From NCBI RefSeq assembly GCF_021172045.1, contig NZ_CP087164.1, positions 1,922,001 through 1,986,000 on the forward strand: a stretch of 64,000 nt of DNA, written 5' to 3'. The stretch comes from Capillimicrobium parvum. GTDB taxonomy: Bacteria; Actinomycetota; Thermoleophilia; Solirubrobacterales; Solirubrobacteraceae. Below the pieces are notes generated by a model. It was given only the letters and a program-made list of their open reading frames with translations, did no database searches and had not been told where the DNA came from. Below, piece by piece: positions 1 through 12,922 of this stretch. A program made the translations under genes and the position numbers. Every line of letters begins with the position of its first letter. The stretch's first letter is position 1.

Positions 1-156
1 CTCTTCAAGGAGCAGGACGCCGCCGACGTCCTCGGGATCCCGAACGACGCGGTCACGATGGGCGCCCTGACCCCCGTGGCGTTCACGAAGGGCACGGACT
101 TCCGCCCGGCGCTGCGCCCGGACCCGGACTCCGTCATCCACTGGGATCGCTGGTAG
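1..156 (+). CDS. Nitroreductase family protein, C-terminal fragment
   Basis: The gene enters from the left edge; only the last 51 residues are visible, ending IHWDRW and a TAG stop. The segment LGIPNDAVTMGALTPVAF resembles the C-terminal strand of FMN-dependent nitroreductases, where an LGIP..V....IPVG-type motif precedes a short tail rich in Arg, Pro, His and Trp. The catalytic and FMN-binding parts lie outside the window, so substrate cannot be judged. It ends 11 bases before the nitronate monooxygenase gene and is probably in the same transcription unit. Family assignment rests on the tail only. Confidence 0.55.
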   Translation, partial: LFKEQDAADVLGIPNDAVTMGALTPVAFTKGTDFRPALRPDPDSVIHWDRW

Positions 157-167
157 GCGGCCGCATC

Positions 168-1129
168 GTGCTGTCGCGATCGGCCCTCCCGCTCGTCGTG
201 GCTCCGATGCTGACCGTGTCGGGGACGGACCTCGTCGTCGCGGCGTGCCGCAGCGGCGTCGTGGGGGCGTTCCCCACGGCCAACTGCCGTGCCGGGGGCG
301 AGCTCGACGAGTGGCTCGCGCGAATCGAGGCGGAACTGGAGACGCCCGCCGGAGAGCAGGCGCCCGCGCCGTTCTGCCCGAACCTCATCGTGCACCGCTC
401 CAACCGGCGCCTGGAGCGCGACCTCGAGACGCTCGTGCGCCACCGCGTCGAGCTCGTGATCACCAGCGTCGGGTCCCCCGCGCCGGTGATCGACGCGCTG
501 CGTTCGACGGGCTGTCAGGTCTGGAGCGACGTCGCGACGCTGCGCCACGCCGAGCGCGCCATCGAGCTCGGGGTCGACGGGCTCGTCCTGCTCGCCGCCG
601 GCGCCGGCGGACAGACGGGCGCCGCCAACCCGTTCGCCTTCGCCCGGGCCGTCCGCCGGCGCTTCGACGGCACGGTGATCCTCGCCGGCGGGATCTCCGA
701 CGGGGTCGCGCTGCGCGCCGCACACGTCCTCGGCTGCGATCTGGCGTACATGGGGACGCGCTTCATCGCGACGCGCGAGAGCATGGCGCCGCCCGCGTAC
801 AAGCGGATGCTCGTCGACTGCGAGCTCGACGACGTCGTGTTGACCTCGGCCTTCACGGGCTTGCCCACGAACATGCTGCGCCCGTCGATCGCCGCCGCGG
901 GGCTCGATCCGGACGCTCTCGGCCCCGCCGCGACGTTCGACATGGGGCACACGCTCATCGGCGCCGACGGCGAGCCCCCGACGCGCTGGCGCGACATCTG
1001 GAGCGCCGGCCACTCCGTCTCGGGGGTCGACGGGATCCTGCCGGTCGCCGAGCTGGTGGCGGTGATCGCCGGCGAGTACGAGGCGGCGGCCCGGACGCCG
1101 GCGGCGCGCAGCGCCGGAGCACTGCACTG

Positions 1130-1130
<1 letters not shown>
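168..1130 (+). CDS. Nitronate monooxygenase / 2-nitropropane dioxygenase family flavoprotein
   Basis: 320 residues, GTG start. These are FMN-dependent TIM-barrel enzymes that oxidise alkyl nitronates, or reduce enoyl groups in related members. The N-terminal LPLVVAPMLTVSGTDLVVAA matches the family opening, where the flavin sits over an (A/P)M segment. The phosphate-binding loop GAGGQTG lies near residue 145, followed by a second glycine loop AGGISDG near residue 175 and DLAYMGTRFIAT near residue 195, all in family order. The stop codon overlaps the start of the downstream CoA ligase (TGATG), so the two are translationally coupled. The nitroreductase, NMO and ligase context suggests catabolism of a nitro or unsaturated acid, which is inference. 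Real substrate unknown. Confidence 0.85.
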
Positions 1131-2776
<1,646 letters not shown>

Positions 2777-2798
2777 TCAACCACCAAGGAGGAGAGCC

Positions 2799-3125
2799 AT
2801 GTACAAGCTCTACGCGTACTGGTCCGCGCCCAAGCCGGAGGACGTCGATGCGTTCGAGGAGTACTACCGGACGACGCACGTCCCGCGCGCGGCCGCCGTG
2901 CCGGGCCTCGAGGACATCGTCACGACCCGCACGTCGGACGGGTTCGAGGGCGGCGCGACCCCGCACTACCGCGTCGCCGAGATGACCTTCGCCAGCAAGG
3001 AGGCGATGGCCCAGAGCGCCCAGTCGCCCGAGTGGGCGGAGATGCGCCAGTGCTCCGGCGACATCATCGGGCGCTTCGGCGTCAGCCTGACCGTCGAGTC
3101 CGGAGAGATCGACGCGGGCGCCTGA
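2799..3125 (+). CDS. EthD-domain small protein
   Basis: 108 residues behind a strong AAGGAGGAGAG ribosome binding site. Small dimeric ferredoxin-like alpha+beta barrels of the EthD family are found beside catabolic oxygenases and CoA enzymes, and some remove or protect reactive intermediates. The opening MYKLYAYWSAPKPEDVDAFE and the conserved YYRTTHVPRAAAVPG (the FE.YY...H.P.A..PG signature) are diagnostic. The C-terminal half carries the EMTFASKEAM and SPEWAEM pattern of the second strand and helix. It is the last gene of the first operon and converges on arsM with a 2-base gap. Function is inferred from family and context. Confidence 0.8.
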   Translation: MYKLYAYWSAPKPEDVDAFEEYYRTTHVPRAAAVPGLEDIVTTRTSDGFEGGATPHYRVAEMTFASKEAMAQSAQSPEWAEMRQCSGDIIGRFGVSLTVESGEIDAGA

Positions 3126-3127
3126 GG

Positions 3128-4018
3128 TCAGGCGGACCTCCGCGCGCGGATGATGGCCGCCGCCGCGCGGTCGTGAACCCGGTGGGTCTCCCGGATCTCG
3201 ACGTCGCCGAAGCCCGCGTCGGCGAGCAGGCGGGCGTACTCCGCGCGCGTGAGGGCTCCGGCGATGCATCCGACGTACTGGGCGAGGTCGGCGCGCGTGG
3301 CCTCGTCCATCTCGCCGTCCGCGACGACGTCGCTCACGGCGAAGCGTCCGCCCGGGCGCAGGACCCGGGCGGCTTCGGCGAGGACGCGCGCCTTGTCGGT
3401 GGAGAGGTTGATGACGCAGTTGGAGATGACGACGTCGACGCTCGCGTCGGCGAGCGGGACGTCCTCGATGTGGCCCTTGAGCCAGCGGGCGTTGGCGACG
3501 CCGGCCCGGGCCTGGTTGGCGCGGGCGAGATCCAGCATCTCGTCGGTCATGTCGAGGCCGTAGGCGAGGCCGGAGGGGCCGACGCGGCGGGCCGAGAGCA
3601 GGACGTCGATGCCGCCGCCGGAGCCGAGGTCGAGGACCGTCTCGCCGGGGTGCAGGTCGGCGATCGCGGTGGGGTTCCCGCAGCCGAGGGAGGCGAGCAG
3701 CGCGCTGTCGGGCAGCGCGCCGCGATCGTCGCCGGCGTAGAGCGAGCCGCCGAAGAGCCCGGCCTGCTCGTCGGTGATGATCGCGGCCCCGCCGCCGCAG
3801 CACGCGGCCGCGCCGGTCTGCGTGACGGCGCGGGCGCTGGCCGCGTATCGCTCGCGGACGACCTCGCGCAGGTCTGACCGGTCCGCGGCGCGGCCGGCGC
3901 GGCAACCGCATGCGCCGCCCGCGTGGTCCGCGCCGCAGCAGTCCGCCTTGTCGGCCGGATCGCAGCAGGTGGCCTGCTCGGCGGGCGTGCAGCAGGCGGT
4001 CTCGCGTGAGGTCGTCAT
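3128..4018 (-). CDS. arsM: Arsenite S-adenosylmethionine methyltransferase
   Basis: 296 residues from an ATG; a GTG immediately upstream is the alternative. It methylates As(III) using SAM, producing volatile or less toxic methylarsenicals in the cytoplasm. The SAM-binding motif I is [20 protein letters not shown], and [15 protein letters not shown] and [13 protein letters not shown] follow; the Cys in SNCV is a conserved arsenic-binding cysteine. The N-terminal 40 residues are unusually cysteine-rich, with three CC pairs plus CGCR, and a further CCGGGAA lies before the catalytic domain, so extra metalloid coordination is likely. A candidate ArsR operator lies 22-39 bases upstream of the ATG. 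It follows arsR on the same strand. Confidence 0.93.
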   Translation of the reverse strand: MTTSRETACCTPAEQATCCDPADKADCCGADHAGGACGCRAGRAADRSDLREVVRERYAASARAVTQTGAAACCGGGAAIITDEQAGLFGGSLYAGDDRGALPDSALLASLGCGNPTAIADLHPGETVLDLGSGGGIDVLLSARRVGPSGLAYGLDMTDEMLDLARANQARAGVANARWLKGHIEDVPLADASVDVVISNCVINLSTDKARVLAEAARVLRPGGRFAVSDVVADGEMDEATRADLAQYVGCIAGALTRAEYARLLADAGFGDVEIRETHRVHDRAAAAIIRARRSA

Positions 4019-4039
4019 CACGGAGATCGTACGCTGTTA

Positions 4040-4057
4040 TATCGACGTTTGTCAATA
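4040..4057. promoter_or_regulatory. Candidate ArsR operator upstream of arsM
   Basis: TATCGAC-GTTT-GTCAATA is an 18-base inverted repeat with one mismatch between its 7-base arms. It is placed 22 to 39 bases before the arsM ATG, where a repressor would block the promoter. The A/T-rich arms stand out against the surrounding GC-rich sequence. Assignment to ArsR is by position and resemblance to ATYGAY-type ArsR sites. Confidence 0.6.
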
Positions 4058-4065
4058 CAGGCCCC

Positions 4066-4096
4066 CGCGGCGCGGCGCGGCGCGGCGCGGCGCGGC
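4066..4096. repeat. CGCGG pentanucleotide simple repeat
   Basis: Six consecutive CGCGG units lie between arsR and arsM, just beyond the arsR stop codon. Such a GC tract may slip during replication or form a strong RNA structure between the two genes. No coding role. Confidence 0.7.
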
Positions 4097-4103
4097 CCGG
4101 TCG

Positions 4104-4457
4104 TCAGCGAAGCCAGGCGCCGAGCTCGCCGAGCGCGTGGGGCAGCACGTAGTAGTACGCCCACAGGCCGCGGCGCTCGGAGTCGACGAGGCCGGCGTCG
4201 CGCAGCTTCTTCAGGTGGTGGCTGAGCGTCGGCTGGGAGACGTCGAACAGCGGGACGAGCTCGCACACGCAGACCTTTCCGGCGTGCCGGCGCAGGACGT
4301 CGACGAGCTGGAGGCGGATGGGATCGCCGAGCGCCTTGGCGACCTCGGCGAGCCGGATCGCCTGCTCGCGGTCGACGTCGGGGTAGACGACCGGCTCGCA
4401 GCAGCGCTCGCCGGCGGGCCGCTTCTGCTTCGGGGTCAGCTCGAGATCGATGGTCAT
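4104..4457 (-). CDS. arsR: ArsR/SmtB family arsenic-responsive repressor
   Basis: 117 residues from the ATG reading MTIDLELTPKQK; a GTG 12 bases upstream is an alternative that would run further into the operator region. A winged-helix dimer, it leaves DNA when As(III) or Sb(III) binds. The metalloid site is visible as KVCVCELVPLFD, matching the CVC motif in the alpha-3 helix of classical ArsR, and an additional CC pair lies near residue 20. The recognition helix is SQPTLSHHLKKLRDAGLV. It is divergent from the aquaporin-like gene, with a candidate operator between them, and upstream of arsM on the same strand, so it probably controls both directions and itself. Confidence 0.93.
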   Translation of the reverse strand: MTIDLELTPKQKRPAGERCCEPVVYPDVDREQAIRLAEVAKALGDPIRLQLVDVLRRHAGKVCVCELVPLFDVSQPTLSHHLKKLRDAGLVDSERRGLWAYYYVLPHALGELGAWLR

Positions 4458-4514
4458 CGATGCGAACACTACGCGGGCGCCCGGCCTGCGGATGTGAAAG
4501 CTTCGTATCCGTCT

Positions 4515-4535
4515 ATCGAAGCGACGATGTTCGAT
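4515..4535. promoter_or_regulatory. Candidate ArsR operator between arsR and the aquaporin gene
   Basis: ATCGAA and TTCGAT form a perfect 6-base inverted repeat separated by nine bases, in the divergent promoter region 15 bases before the aquaporin-like GTG start. The half-site resembles the arms of the element upstream of arsM, which supports a shared repressor. Confidence 0.5.
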
Positions 4536-4549
4536 GTTATGTTCGCTCT

Positions 4550-5248
4550 GTGGATCGGCCCGACCTCGCCCGGCGGATGCTGATGGAGGCCATCGGCGCG
4601 TTCGCGCTGGTGGTCGCCGGATGTGGCGCGATCATCGCGGACACGACCCGCGACGGCGCGCTCGGGACGGTCGGCATCAGCCTCGTCTTCGGGCTGATCA
4701 TCATGGTCATGGTCTACGCGGGCGGGCACCTCTCGGGGGCGCACTACAACCCGGCGGTGACGATCGCGTTCGCGCTCGCGCGCCACTTCCCGGTCCGCGA
4801 GGCGGTGGCCTACATCGGGTCCCAAGTCGCCGGCGCGGTCGCGGGCGCCGGCCTGCTGCTGGCGGCGTGGACGGACCGCCCCGCGGACCTGGGCGCCACG
4901 GTGCCGAGCGTCGCGACGGGCACCGCGCTGCTCTACGAGGTCGTGCTCACCGCACTGCTGATGTTCGTCATCACGGCGGTCGCCACCGACACCCGGGCGG
5001 TCGGTGCGGCGGCGGCGATCGCGATCGGCGGCGCGGTCGGACTCGACGCGCTGTTCGGCGGTCCGATCACGGGCGCCTCGATGAACCCCGCCCGCAGCTT
5101 CGGCCCGGCGCTCGCGTCGGGCACGTGGACCGACTTCTGGGTCTACGTCGCCGGACCCGTCGCCGGTGCGGCGATCGGCGTGTTCGCCTACGAGCTCGTG
5201 CGCGGCCGCCGACCCACGGGCCCACCCCCGATCACGAGCGAGCGTTGA
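4550..5248 (+). CDS. Aquaporin-like (MIP family) channel of the arsenic cluster
   Basis: 232 residues from the GTG at VDRPDLARRM. ATGs at 4577 and 4583 are possible starts, while a frame-open ATG at 4460 would overlap arsR and is less likely. Six membrane segments and the two NPA half-helices are present: HYNPAVTIAF (about residue 64) and SMNPARSFGP (about 180). MIP channels in ars operons (AqpS-like) pass uncharged As(OH)3 down its gradient; here the channel takes the place normally held by ArsB/Acr3 between arsR and arsC. Inferred role: export of arsenite generated by ArsC. It is 2 bases from arsC and clearly co-transcribed. Confidence 0.85.
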   Translation: MDRPDLARRMLMEAIGAFALVVAGCGAIIADTTRDGALGTVGISLVFGLIIMVMVYAGGHLSGAHYNPAVTIAFALARHFPVREAVAYIGSQVAGAVAGAGLLLAAWTDRPADLGATVPSVATGTALLYEVVLTALLMFVITAVATDTRAVGAAAAIAIGGAVGLDALFGGPITGASMNPARSFGPALASGTWTDFWVYVAGPVAGAAIGVFAYELVRGRRPTGPPPITSER

Positions 5249-5250
5249 GC

Positions 5251-5655
5251 ATGGCCAACGTCCTCTTCGTCTGCCTGCAGAACGCCGGCCGCTCGCAGAT
5301 GAGCCAGGCGCTGCTCGAGCGCGCCGCCGGCGGCCGTCACGCCGCCCGCTCGGCCGGCAGCCAGGCGGACCCGGCCGGGCGCGTGCACCCCGAGGTCGTC
5401 GAGGTCATGCGCGAGCTCGGCATCGACCTCGCCGGCCGCCGCCCGCATCGCCTGCAGCAGGCGGACGCCGAGTGGGCCGACGTGGTCGTGACGATGGGCT
5501 GCGGCGACGCCTGCCCCTACATCCCCGGCAAGCGCTATGTCGACTGGGACCTGCCCGACCCGGCCGGTCAGAGCCTCGACGCCGTCCGCGCCACCCGCGA
5601 CGACATCGCCCGGCGCGTCGACGATCTCCTGGCCCCGCTCGACGCCGGCGCCTGA
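5251..5655 (+). CDS. arsC: Arsenate reductase, low-molecular-weight phosphatase type
   Basis: 134 residues. It reduces As(V) to As(III) through a cysteine relay. Cys8 in the P-loop VCLQNAGRSQMS is the nucleophile (CX5R-type loop), Cys84 and Cys88 in GCGDACPYIPG are the relay pair, and the acid Asp lies in DWDLPDPAGQ. The fold is the LMW protein tyrosine phosphatase type, reduced by thioredoxin or, in many actinomycetes, mycothiol/mycoredoxin; the sequence alone does not say which. It follows the channel gene by 2 bases, so reduction and passage of arsenite are coupled. It converges on the STAS gene with a 3-base gap. Confidence 0.93.
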   Translation: MANVLFVCLQNAGRSQMSQALLERAAGGRHAARSAGSQADPAGRVHPEVVEVMRELGIDLAGRRPHRLQQADAEWADVVVTMGCGDACPYIPGKRYVDWDLPDPAGQSLDAVRATRDDIARRVDDLLAPLDAGA

Positions 5656-5658
5656 GCC

Positions 5659-5986
5659 TCACGTCGCCGGCGGCTCGACGAGCTCGAGCAGCCCCTGACC
5701 GCCGTCGGTGACCTCGAGCGTCCGCCGGATCGGCGCCCCGGCCGGGACGACGAGCGTGAGGCGCATCCCGTGGCCAGCGAGCCGTTCGCGCAGGTCGAAC
5801 ATGAGCTCGACGGCCGCCGAGTCCATGAACGTCACCGCCGACAGGTCGAGGACGAGCCCCGTCTCGGCGGTGGCGAGCGCCTCGACGAGCCGCGCGCGGA
5901 CCAAGGGCACGGAGGCGGCGTCGAGCTCGCCCCGGACGCCCGCGCGCAGAAGGCCGCCGTCGGCGACGACGTCCACCGTGGCGAGC

Positions 5987-5994
<8 letters not shown>
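5659..5994 (-). CDS. STAS-domain anti-anti-sigma factor
   Basis: 111 residues forming a single STAS domain. These small proteins bind an RsbW-type anti-sigma kinase when unphosphorylated and so free a sigma factor. The phosphorylatable serine lies in VTFMDSAAVELMF (DSxAVxxL motif, about residue 58). The N-terminal VDVVADGGLLRAGVRGELDAASVP is the typical first strand pair. Its start overlaps the end of the upstream 1129-residue sensor/phosphatase/anti-sigma gene by 8 bases, so the two are translationally coupled and the encoded PP2C and HATPase domains are its likely partners. Confidence 0.88.
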
Positions 5995-9376
<3,382 letters not shown>

Positions 9377-9430
9377 GGCGGCGGTCCTACCCGCGGCGCC
9401 GCCGCGTTGATCGTCGCCCGGCGCGGTCGG

Positions 9431-9727
9431 TCAGCCGAGCGCGCCGGGCGGCAGCACGAAGCGGACCGCTGCGGACCGCGCCGGGGCGCGGTCGCCGTGG
9501 AGTCCGCCGGTGCGCGCCGACGTCTCGCGCGTCTCGGGCCGGCCGCCGACGCTGGCGATCCAGGCCTCGATCGCGTCGCGGTTGGAGCCCTCGGCGGTGA
9601 TCGCCACGCGCTCGATCACATGGCCTGAACCGCCGGGGACGGGCCGGGCCAGGCGCCTGACCACGGCCCGGATGGCGTCATCGTCGAGCGCCGGTGGATC
9701 GGCGGCCGACGGGGGGTCGGGCGTCAT
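9431..9727 (-). CDS. Hypothetical protein, 98 residues
   Basis: Not recognised. The central part, about residues 18-62 (RAVVRRLARPVPGGSGHVIERV then ITAEGSNRDAIEAWIASVGG, written here in pieces), looks like a small alpha/beta domain with a Pro-rich, acidic N-terminus. Codon use is GC3-rich like its neighbours and the opposite-strand alternative is low-complexity, so it is probably a real gene. It sits alone, 54 bases upstream of the large kinase gene on the same strand and downstream of the CoA-transferase gene. No catalytic motif or membrane segment is evident. Confidence 0.5.
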   Translation of the reverse strand: MTPDPPSAADPPALDDDAIRAVVRRLARPVPGGSGHVIERVAITAEGSNRDAIEAWIASVGGRPETRETSARTGGLHGDRAPARSAAVRFVLPPGALG

Positions 9728-9793
9728 GGGCGACCGACGAGGCCGGGCGGGGGCGAAGAGGGCATGTCCCGAGTCTAGGCTCCCGGCCCGCCG

Positions 9794-10912
9794 TCAGCTC
9801 GCATCGGGCAGCAGCGGTGGGGCGGTGCGGTACGTCGCGGGCGTCTTCGACAGGCGGATCGGGTTGCGCGTCAGCCGCGTCGTCCCGCCGTCCTCGCGCG
9901 GCAGGTCGACCGTCGGGTCGAGTCCGAGCCGCTCGGCCAGGGCGAAGGCGCCGGCCACGTCGTTGACCGGTCCCGCGGGGACGCCGGCGCGCCACAGCCG
10001 GTCCGCCCAGTCGGCGGCGGTCCGGTGGGCGAGTCCGCGCTGGAGCGCGGCCCGCAGCTCGTCGCGGTGCGCGACGCGGTCGCGGTTCGTGGCGAACCGC
10101 GGGTCGCTGCAGATCTCGGGCAGCCCGAGCGTCTCGCCCAGCGCGGCGAACTGCTTGTCCGTGCCGACCGCCACGGCGATGTCGCCCTCCGCGGTGCCGA
10201 GCACCTCGTAGGGCGCGATGCTCGGGTGCGCGTTGCCCATCTGGCCGGGCACCACGCCCGCGATGGTGAACGCCGACGCCTGGTTGACGAGCGCCGCCAG
10301 CAGCGAGGACAGCAGGTCGACCTCGACGCGCTGGCCCTCGCCGGTTCGGTCTCGGTGGCGCAGCGCGGCGAGGATGCCGGTGCTCGCGAACAGCCCGGCG
10401 ATGATGTCGACGAGCGCGACGCCGACCTTCTGGGGCGGGTGTCCCGGCTCGCCCGTGATGCTCATGAGCCCGCCGACCGCCTGCACGAGCAGGTCGTAGC
10501 CCGGCAGGCTCGCGCCGCCGCCGGACCCGAAGCCGGTCACCGAGCAGTAGACGACCGCGGGGTTGACCGCGCGAACGTCGTCGTAGCCGAGCCCGAGCCG
10601 CTCCATGACGCCGGTGCGGAAGTTCTCGACGACGACGTCGGCGTCGGCGACGAGCTCGCGGGCCTCCGCGGCGCCGGCGTCGGAGGCGAGGTCGAGCGCG
10701 ACGGTGCGCTTGTTGCGGTTGACCGACTGGAAGTACGTCGCCTGCCCGCGGTCGTCGAAGGGCGGGCCCCACGCCCGGGTGTCGTCGCCGCCGCCCGGGC
10801 GCTCGACCTTGACGACGGTGGCGCCGAGGTCGGCGAGCAGCATGGTGGCGAAGGGGCCGGCGAGCACGCGGGAGAAGTCGACGATGCGCAGGCCGTCGAG
10901 AGCGGCGGTCAT
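9794..10912 (-). CDS. CaiB/BaiF (class III) CoA-transferase, possibly glutarate CoA-transferase
   Basis: 372 residues from the ATG reading MTAALDGLRIVDFSRVLAGP; the frame stays open upstream but the family begins here. Class III CoA-transferases move CoA between carboxylates through an enzyme-bound anhydride on a conserved Asp, here probably in VGVALVDIIAGLFAS. Other signatures are ADLGATVVKVERPGGGD, NRNKRTVALDL and the C-terminal RNPIRLSKTP. The gene is divergent from a glutaryl-CoA dehydrogenase-like gene across 97 bases containing a 14-base palindrome. Family knowledge (the SUGCT/gcdH pairing) suggests it activates glutarate with succinyl-CoA; this is inference from context. Confidence 0.85.
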   Translation of the reverse strand: MTAALDGLRIVDFSRVLAGPFATMLLADLGATVVKVERPGGGDDTRAWGPPFDDRGQATYFQSVNRNKRTVALDLASDAGAAEARELVADADVVVENFRTGVMERLGLGYDDVRAVNPAVVYCSVTGFGSGGGASLPGYDLLVQAVGGLMSITGEPGHPPQKVGVALVDIIAGLFASTGILAALRHRDRTGEGQRVEVDLLSSLLAALVNQASAFTIAGVVPGQMGNAHPSIAPYEVLGTAEGDIAVAVGTDKQFAALGETLGLPEICSDPRFATNRDRVAHRDELRAALQRGLAHRTAADWADRLWRAGVPAGPVNDVAGAFALAERLGLDPTVDLPREDGGTTRLTRNPIRLSKTPATYRTAPPLLPDAS

Positions 10913-10928
10913 GTGAGCTACGATATTC

Positions 10929-10942
10929 GATCTTCGAAGATC
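10929..10942. promoter_or_regulatory. Perfect palindrome in the divergent CoA-transferase/gcdH promoter
   Basis: GATCTTCGAAGATC is a perfect 14-base palindrome, A/T-rich relative to its surroundings, 16 bases upstream of the CoA-transferase ATG and 68 bases upstream of gcdH. The adjacent GntR/FCD regulator encoded after gcdH is the obvious candidate ligand. Confidence 0.6.
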
Positions 10943-11009
10943 TCCGTGTGCGGCTGCCCCAGCGTCAGCCCGCGCGGCCCTCATCAGACCGACGCCCAAG
11001 GACCGAGCC

Positions 11010-12197
11010 ATGAGCACGACCACCGCCGCGCCCGCCGAGCTTCGCCCGACCGACTTCCTCGGCATCGACCATCTCCTCGACGACGAGGAGCGGATGATCC
11101 GCGACACCGTACGCAAGTTCGTCGCCGAGCAGGTCACGCCGCACGTCGGCGACTGGTTCGAGGAGGGGACGATCCCGCGCGACCTGCCGGCGCGGATCGG
11201 CAAGCTCGGCCTCCTCGGGATGCACCTGAGCGGCTACGGCTGCGCCGGCACGAGCGCGACGGCGTACGGCCTCGCGTGCCTGGAGCTCGAGGCCGGCGAC
11301 AGCGGCGTGCGGTCGCTCGTGTCCGTGCAGGGCTCGCTGGCGATGTACGCGATCTGGCGCTGGGGCTCGGAGGAGCAGAAGCAGCAGTGGCTGCCGCGGA
11401 TGGCCGCCGGCGAGGCGATCGGCTGCTTCGGCCTCACCGAGCCGGACTCCGGCTCCGACCCCGGCTCGATGCGCACCCGCGCGCGCCGCGACGGCGACGA
11501 CTGGGTCCTCAACGGCCAGAAGATGTGGATCACGAACGGCTCGATCGCCGACGTCGCGGTCGTCTGGGCGGCGACGGACGAGGGCGTGCGCGGCTTCGCC
11601 GTCCCGACCGACACGCCCGGCTTCAGCGCCCCCGAGATCCACAAGAAGCTCTCGCTGCGCGCCTCGATCACGTCGGAGCTCGTGCTCGACGACGTGCGCC
11701 TGCCCGACAGCGCCCGCCTGCCCGAGGCCACCTCGCTGCGCGGTCCGCTGTCCTGCCTCAACGAGGCCCGCTTCGGCATCGTCTTCGGCGCCGCCGGCGC
11801 CGCGCGCGCGTGCTTCGAGGCGGCGCTGGACTACGCCAAGACGCGCATCCAGTTCGACCAGCCGATCGCGTCCTTCCAGCTCGTGCAGGCGAAGCTGGCC
11901 AACATGGCCGTCGAGGTCAACCGTGCCACGCTGCTCGCGCTGCACCTGGGCCGCATGAAGGACGAGGGCCGCCTGCGCCCCGAGCACGTCTCGATGGGCA
12001 AGCTCGCCAACGTCAACGCCGCGCTCGAGGTCGCCCGCACTGCCCGCCAGGTGCTCGGCGCCAACGGCATCACCCTCGAGTATCCGGTCATCCGCCACAT
12101 GAACAACCTCGAGTCCGTCGTCACCTACGAGGGCACCGCCGACATCCACCAGCTCGTCATCGGCGGCGCGCTGACCGGCATCCAGGCGTTCCGGTAG
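11010..12197 (+). CDS. gcdH: Acyl-CoA dehydrogenase, glutaryl-CoA dehydrogenase type
   Basis: 395 residues. Glutaryl-CoA dehydrogenase is an FAD enzyme that oxidises and decarboxylates glutaryl-CoA to crotonyl-CoA in lysine, tryptophan and dicarboxylate breakdown. Evidence: CFGLTEPDSGSDPGSM and the WITNGSIADVAVVWA flavin strands, the LSLRASITSELVLDDVRLP segment, and catalytic Glu374 in VVTYEGTADIHQLVIG followed by ALTGIQAF, which is the GcdH-style ending. It is divergent from a CaiB-family CoA-transferase and 6 bases ahead of a GntR regulator, the usual glutarate-utilisation arrangement. Another short dicarboxylyl-CoA dehydrogenase activity remains possible. Confidence 0.85.
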   Translation: MSTTTAAPAELRPTDFLGIDHLLDDEERMIRDTVRKFVAEQVTPHVGDWFEEGTIPRDLPARIGKLGLLGMHLSGYGCAGTSATAYGLACLELEAGDSGVRSLVSVQGSLAMYAIWRWGSEEQKQQWLPRMAAGEAIGCFGLTEPDSGSDPGSMRTRARRDGDDWVLNGQKMWITNGSIADVAVVWAATDEGVRGFAVPTDTPGFSAPEIHKKLSLRASITSELVLDDVRLPDSARLPEATSLRGPLSCLNEARFGIVFGAAGAARACFEAALDYAKTRIQFDQPIASFQLVQAKLANMAVEVNRATLLALHLGRMKDEGRLRPEHVSMGKLANVNAALEVARTARQVLGANGITLEYPVIRHMNNLESVVTYEGTADIHQLVIGGALTGIQAFR

Positions 12198-12203
12198 GCA
12201 GCG

Positions 12204-12860
12204 ATGGCGATCGCACCGGCCCGCGGCCCGCAGACCACGCCCCAGCATGCGCTGGAGTGGCTGCGGGCGGCGATCGTCTCGGGCGATCTGCGGCCCGGGC
12301 AGCGCATCGCGCAGGAGGACGTCGCCGAGCGCATCGGCATCAGCGTGGCGCCGGTGCGCGAGGCGCTGCGCGTGCTCGAGCAGGAGGGCCAGGTCACGTA
12401 CCTGCCCCGCCGCGGCTACTTCGTCACCGAGCTACGCATCGCGGACCTGGAGGAGATCTACGCGCTGCGCCGCGTGCTCGAGGAGCGCGCGGCGCGGCAC
12501 GCCCTGCCGACGCTCGACGACGACGCGCTGCAGCGCCTCACGCTCGCGGCGCGCGACTGCGTCGACGCCGCCTATGCGAGCGACATCGCCGGTGAGCTCG
12601 AGGCCAACCGGCGCTTTCACTTCGCGATGCTCGACGCGCCCGACCAGCCGCACACGACCCGGCTGATCCGGCAGCTGTGGGACTCGACCGAGGCCTACCG
12701 GGCGCTCTACTACAACTCCGCTGACGAGCGGGCGGCCGCGACCGACGCGCACGACCGGATCATCGACGCGGTCCGCGACCGGGACGCCGACCGGCTGGTC
12801 GCCGAGCTCGACGCGCACCGCGACCGCGCGCTCGAGGTGCTGCGCGGCATCCTCGACTGA
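12204..12860 (+). CDS. GntR family transcriptional regulator, FCD subfamily
   Basis: 218 residues. The N-terminal winged helix (about 15-75) includes GQRIAQEDVAERIGISVAPVR and REALRVLEQEGQVTYLPRRG. The C-terminal FCD effector domain includes DLEEIYALRRVLEERAAR and the metal-coordinating pattern NRRFHFAML with later histidines near HDRIIDAV. FCD domains bind carboxylic acids, often through a metal. It is 6 bases downstream of gcdH and probably autoregulates the divergent pair through the palindrome at 10929-10942, with glutarate or a CoA-related acid as inducer. That assignment is inferred from position. Confidence 0.88.
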   Translation: MAIAPARGPQTTPQHALEWLRAAIVSGDLRPGQRIAQEDVAERIGISVAPVREALRVLEQEGQVTYLPRRGYFVTELRIADLEEIYALRRVLEERAARHALPTLDDDALQRLTLAARDCVDAAYASDIAGELEANRRFHFAMLDAPDQPHTTRLIRQLWDSTEAYRALYYNSADERAAATDAHDRIIDAVRDRDADRLVAELDAHRDRALEVLRGILD

Positions 12861-12922
12861 CGCGGTGCCGGCCGCCGCGCCGGCGCTCCAGGGTGCGCCG
12901 CTGAAGACTGCGGCGGGGAGGC

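Noticed and set aside
4066-4096. CGCGG repeat as a terminator hairpin
   Set aside because: It is a direct simple repeat rather than an inverted repeat with a defined stem and loop.
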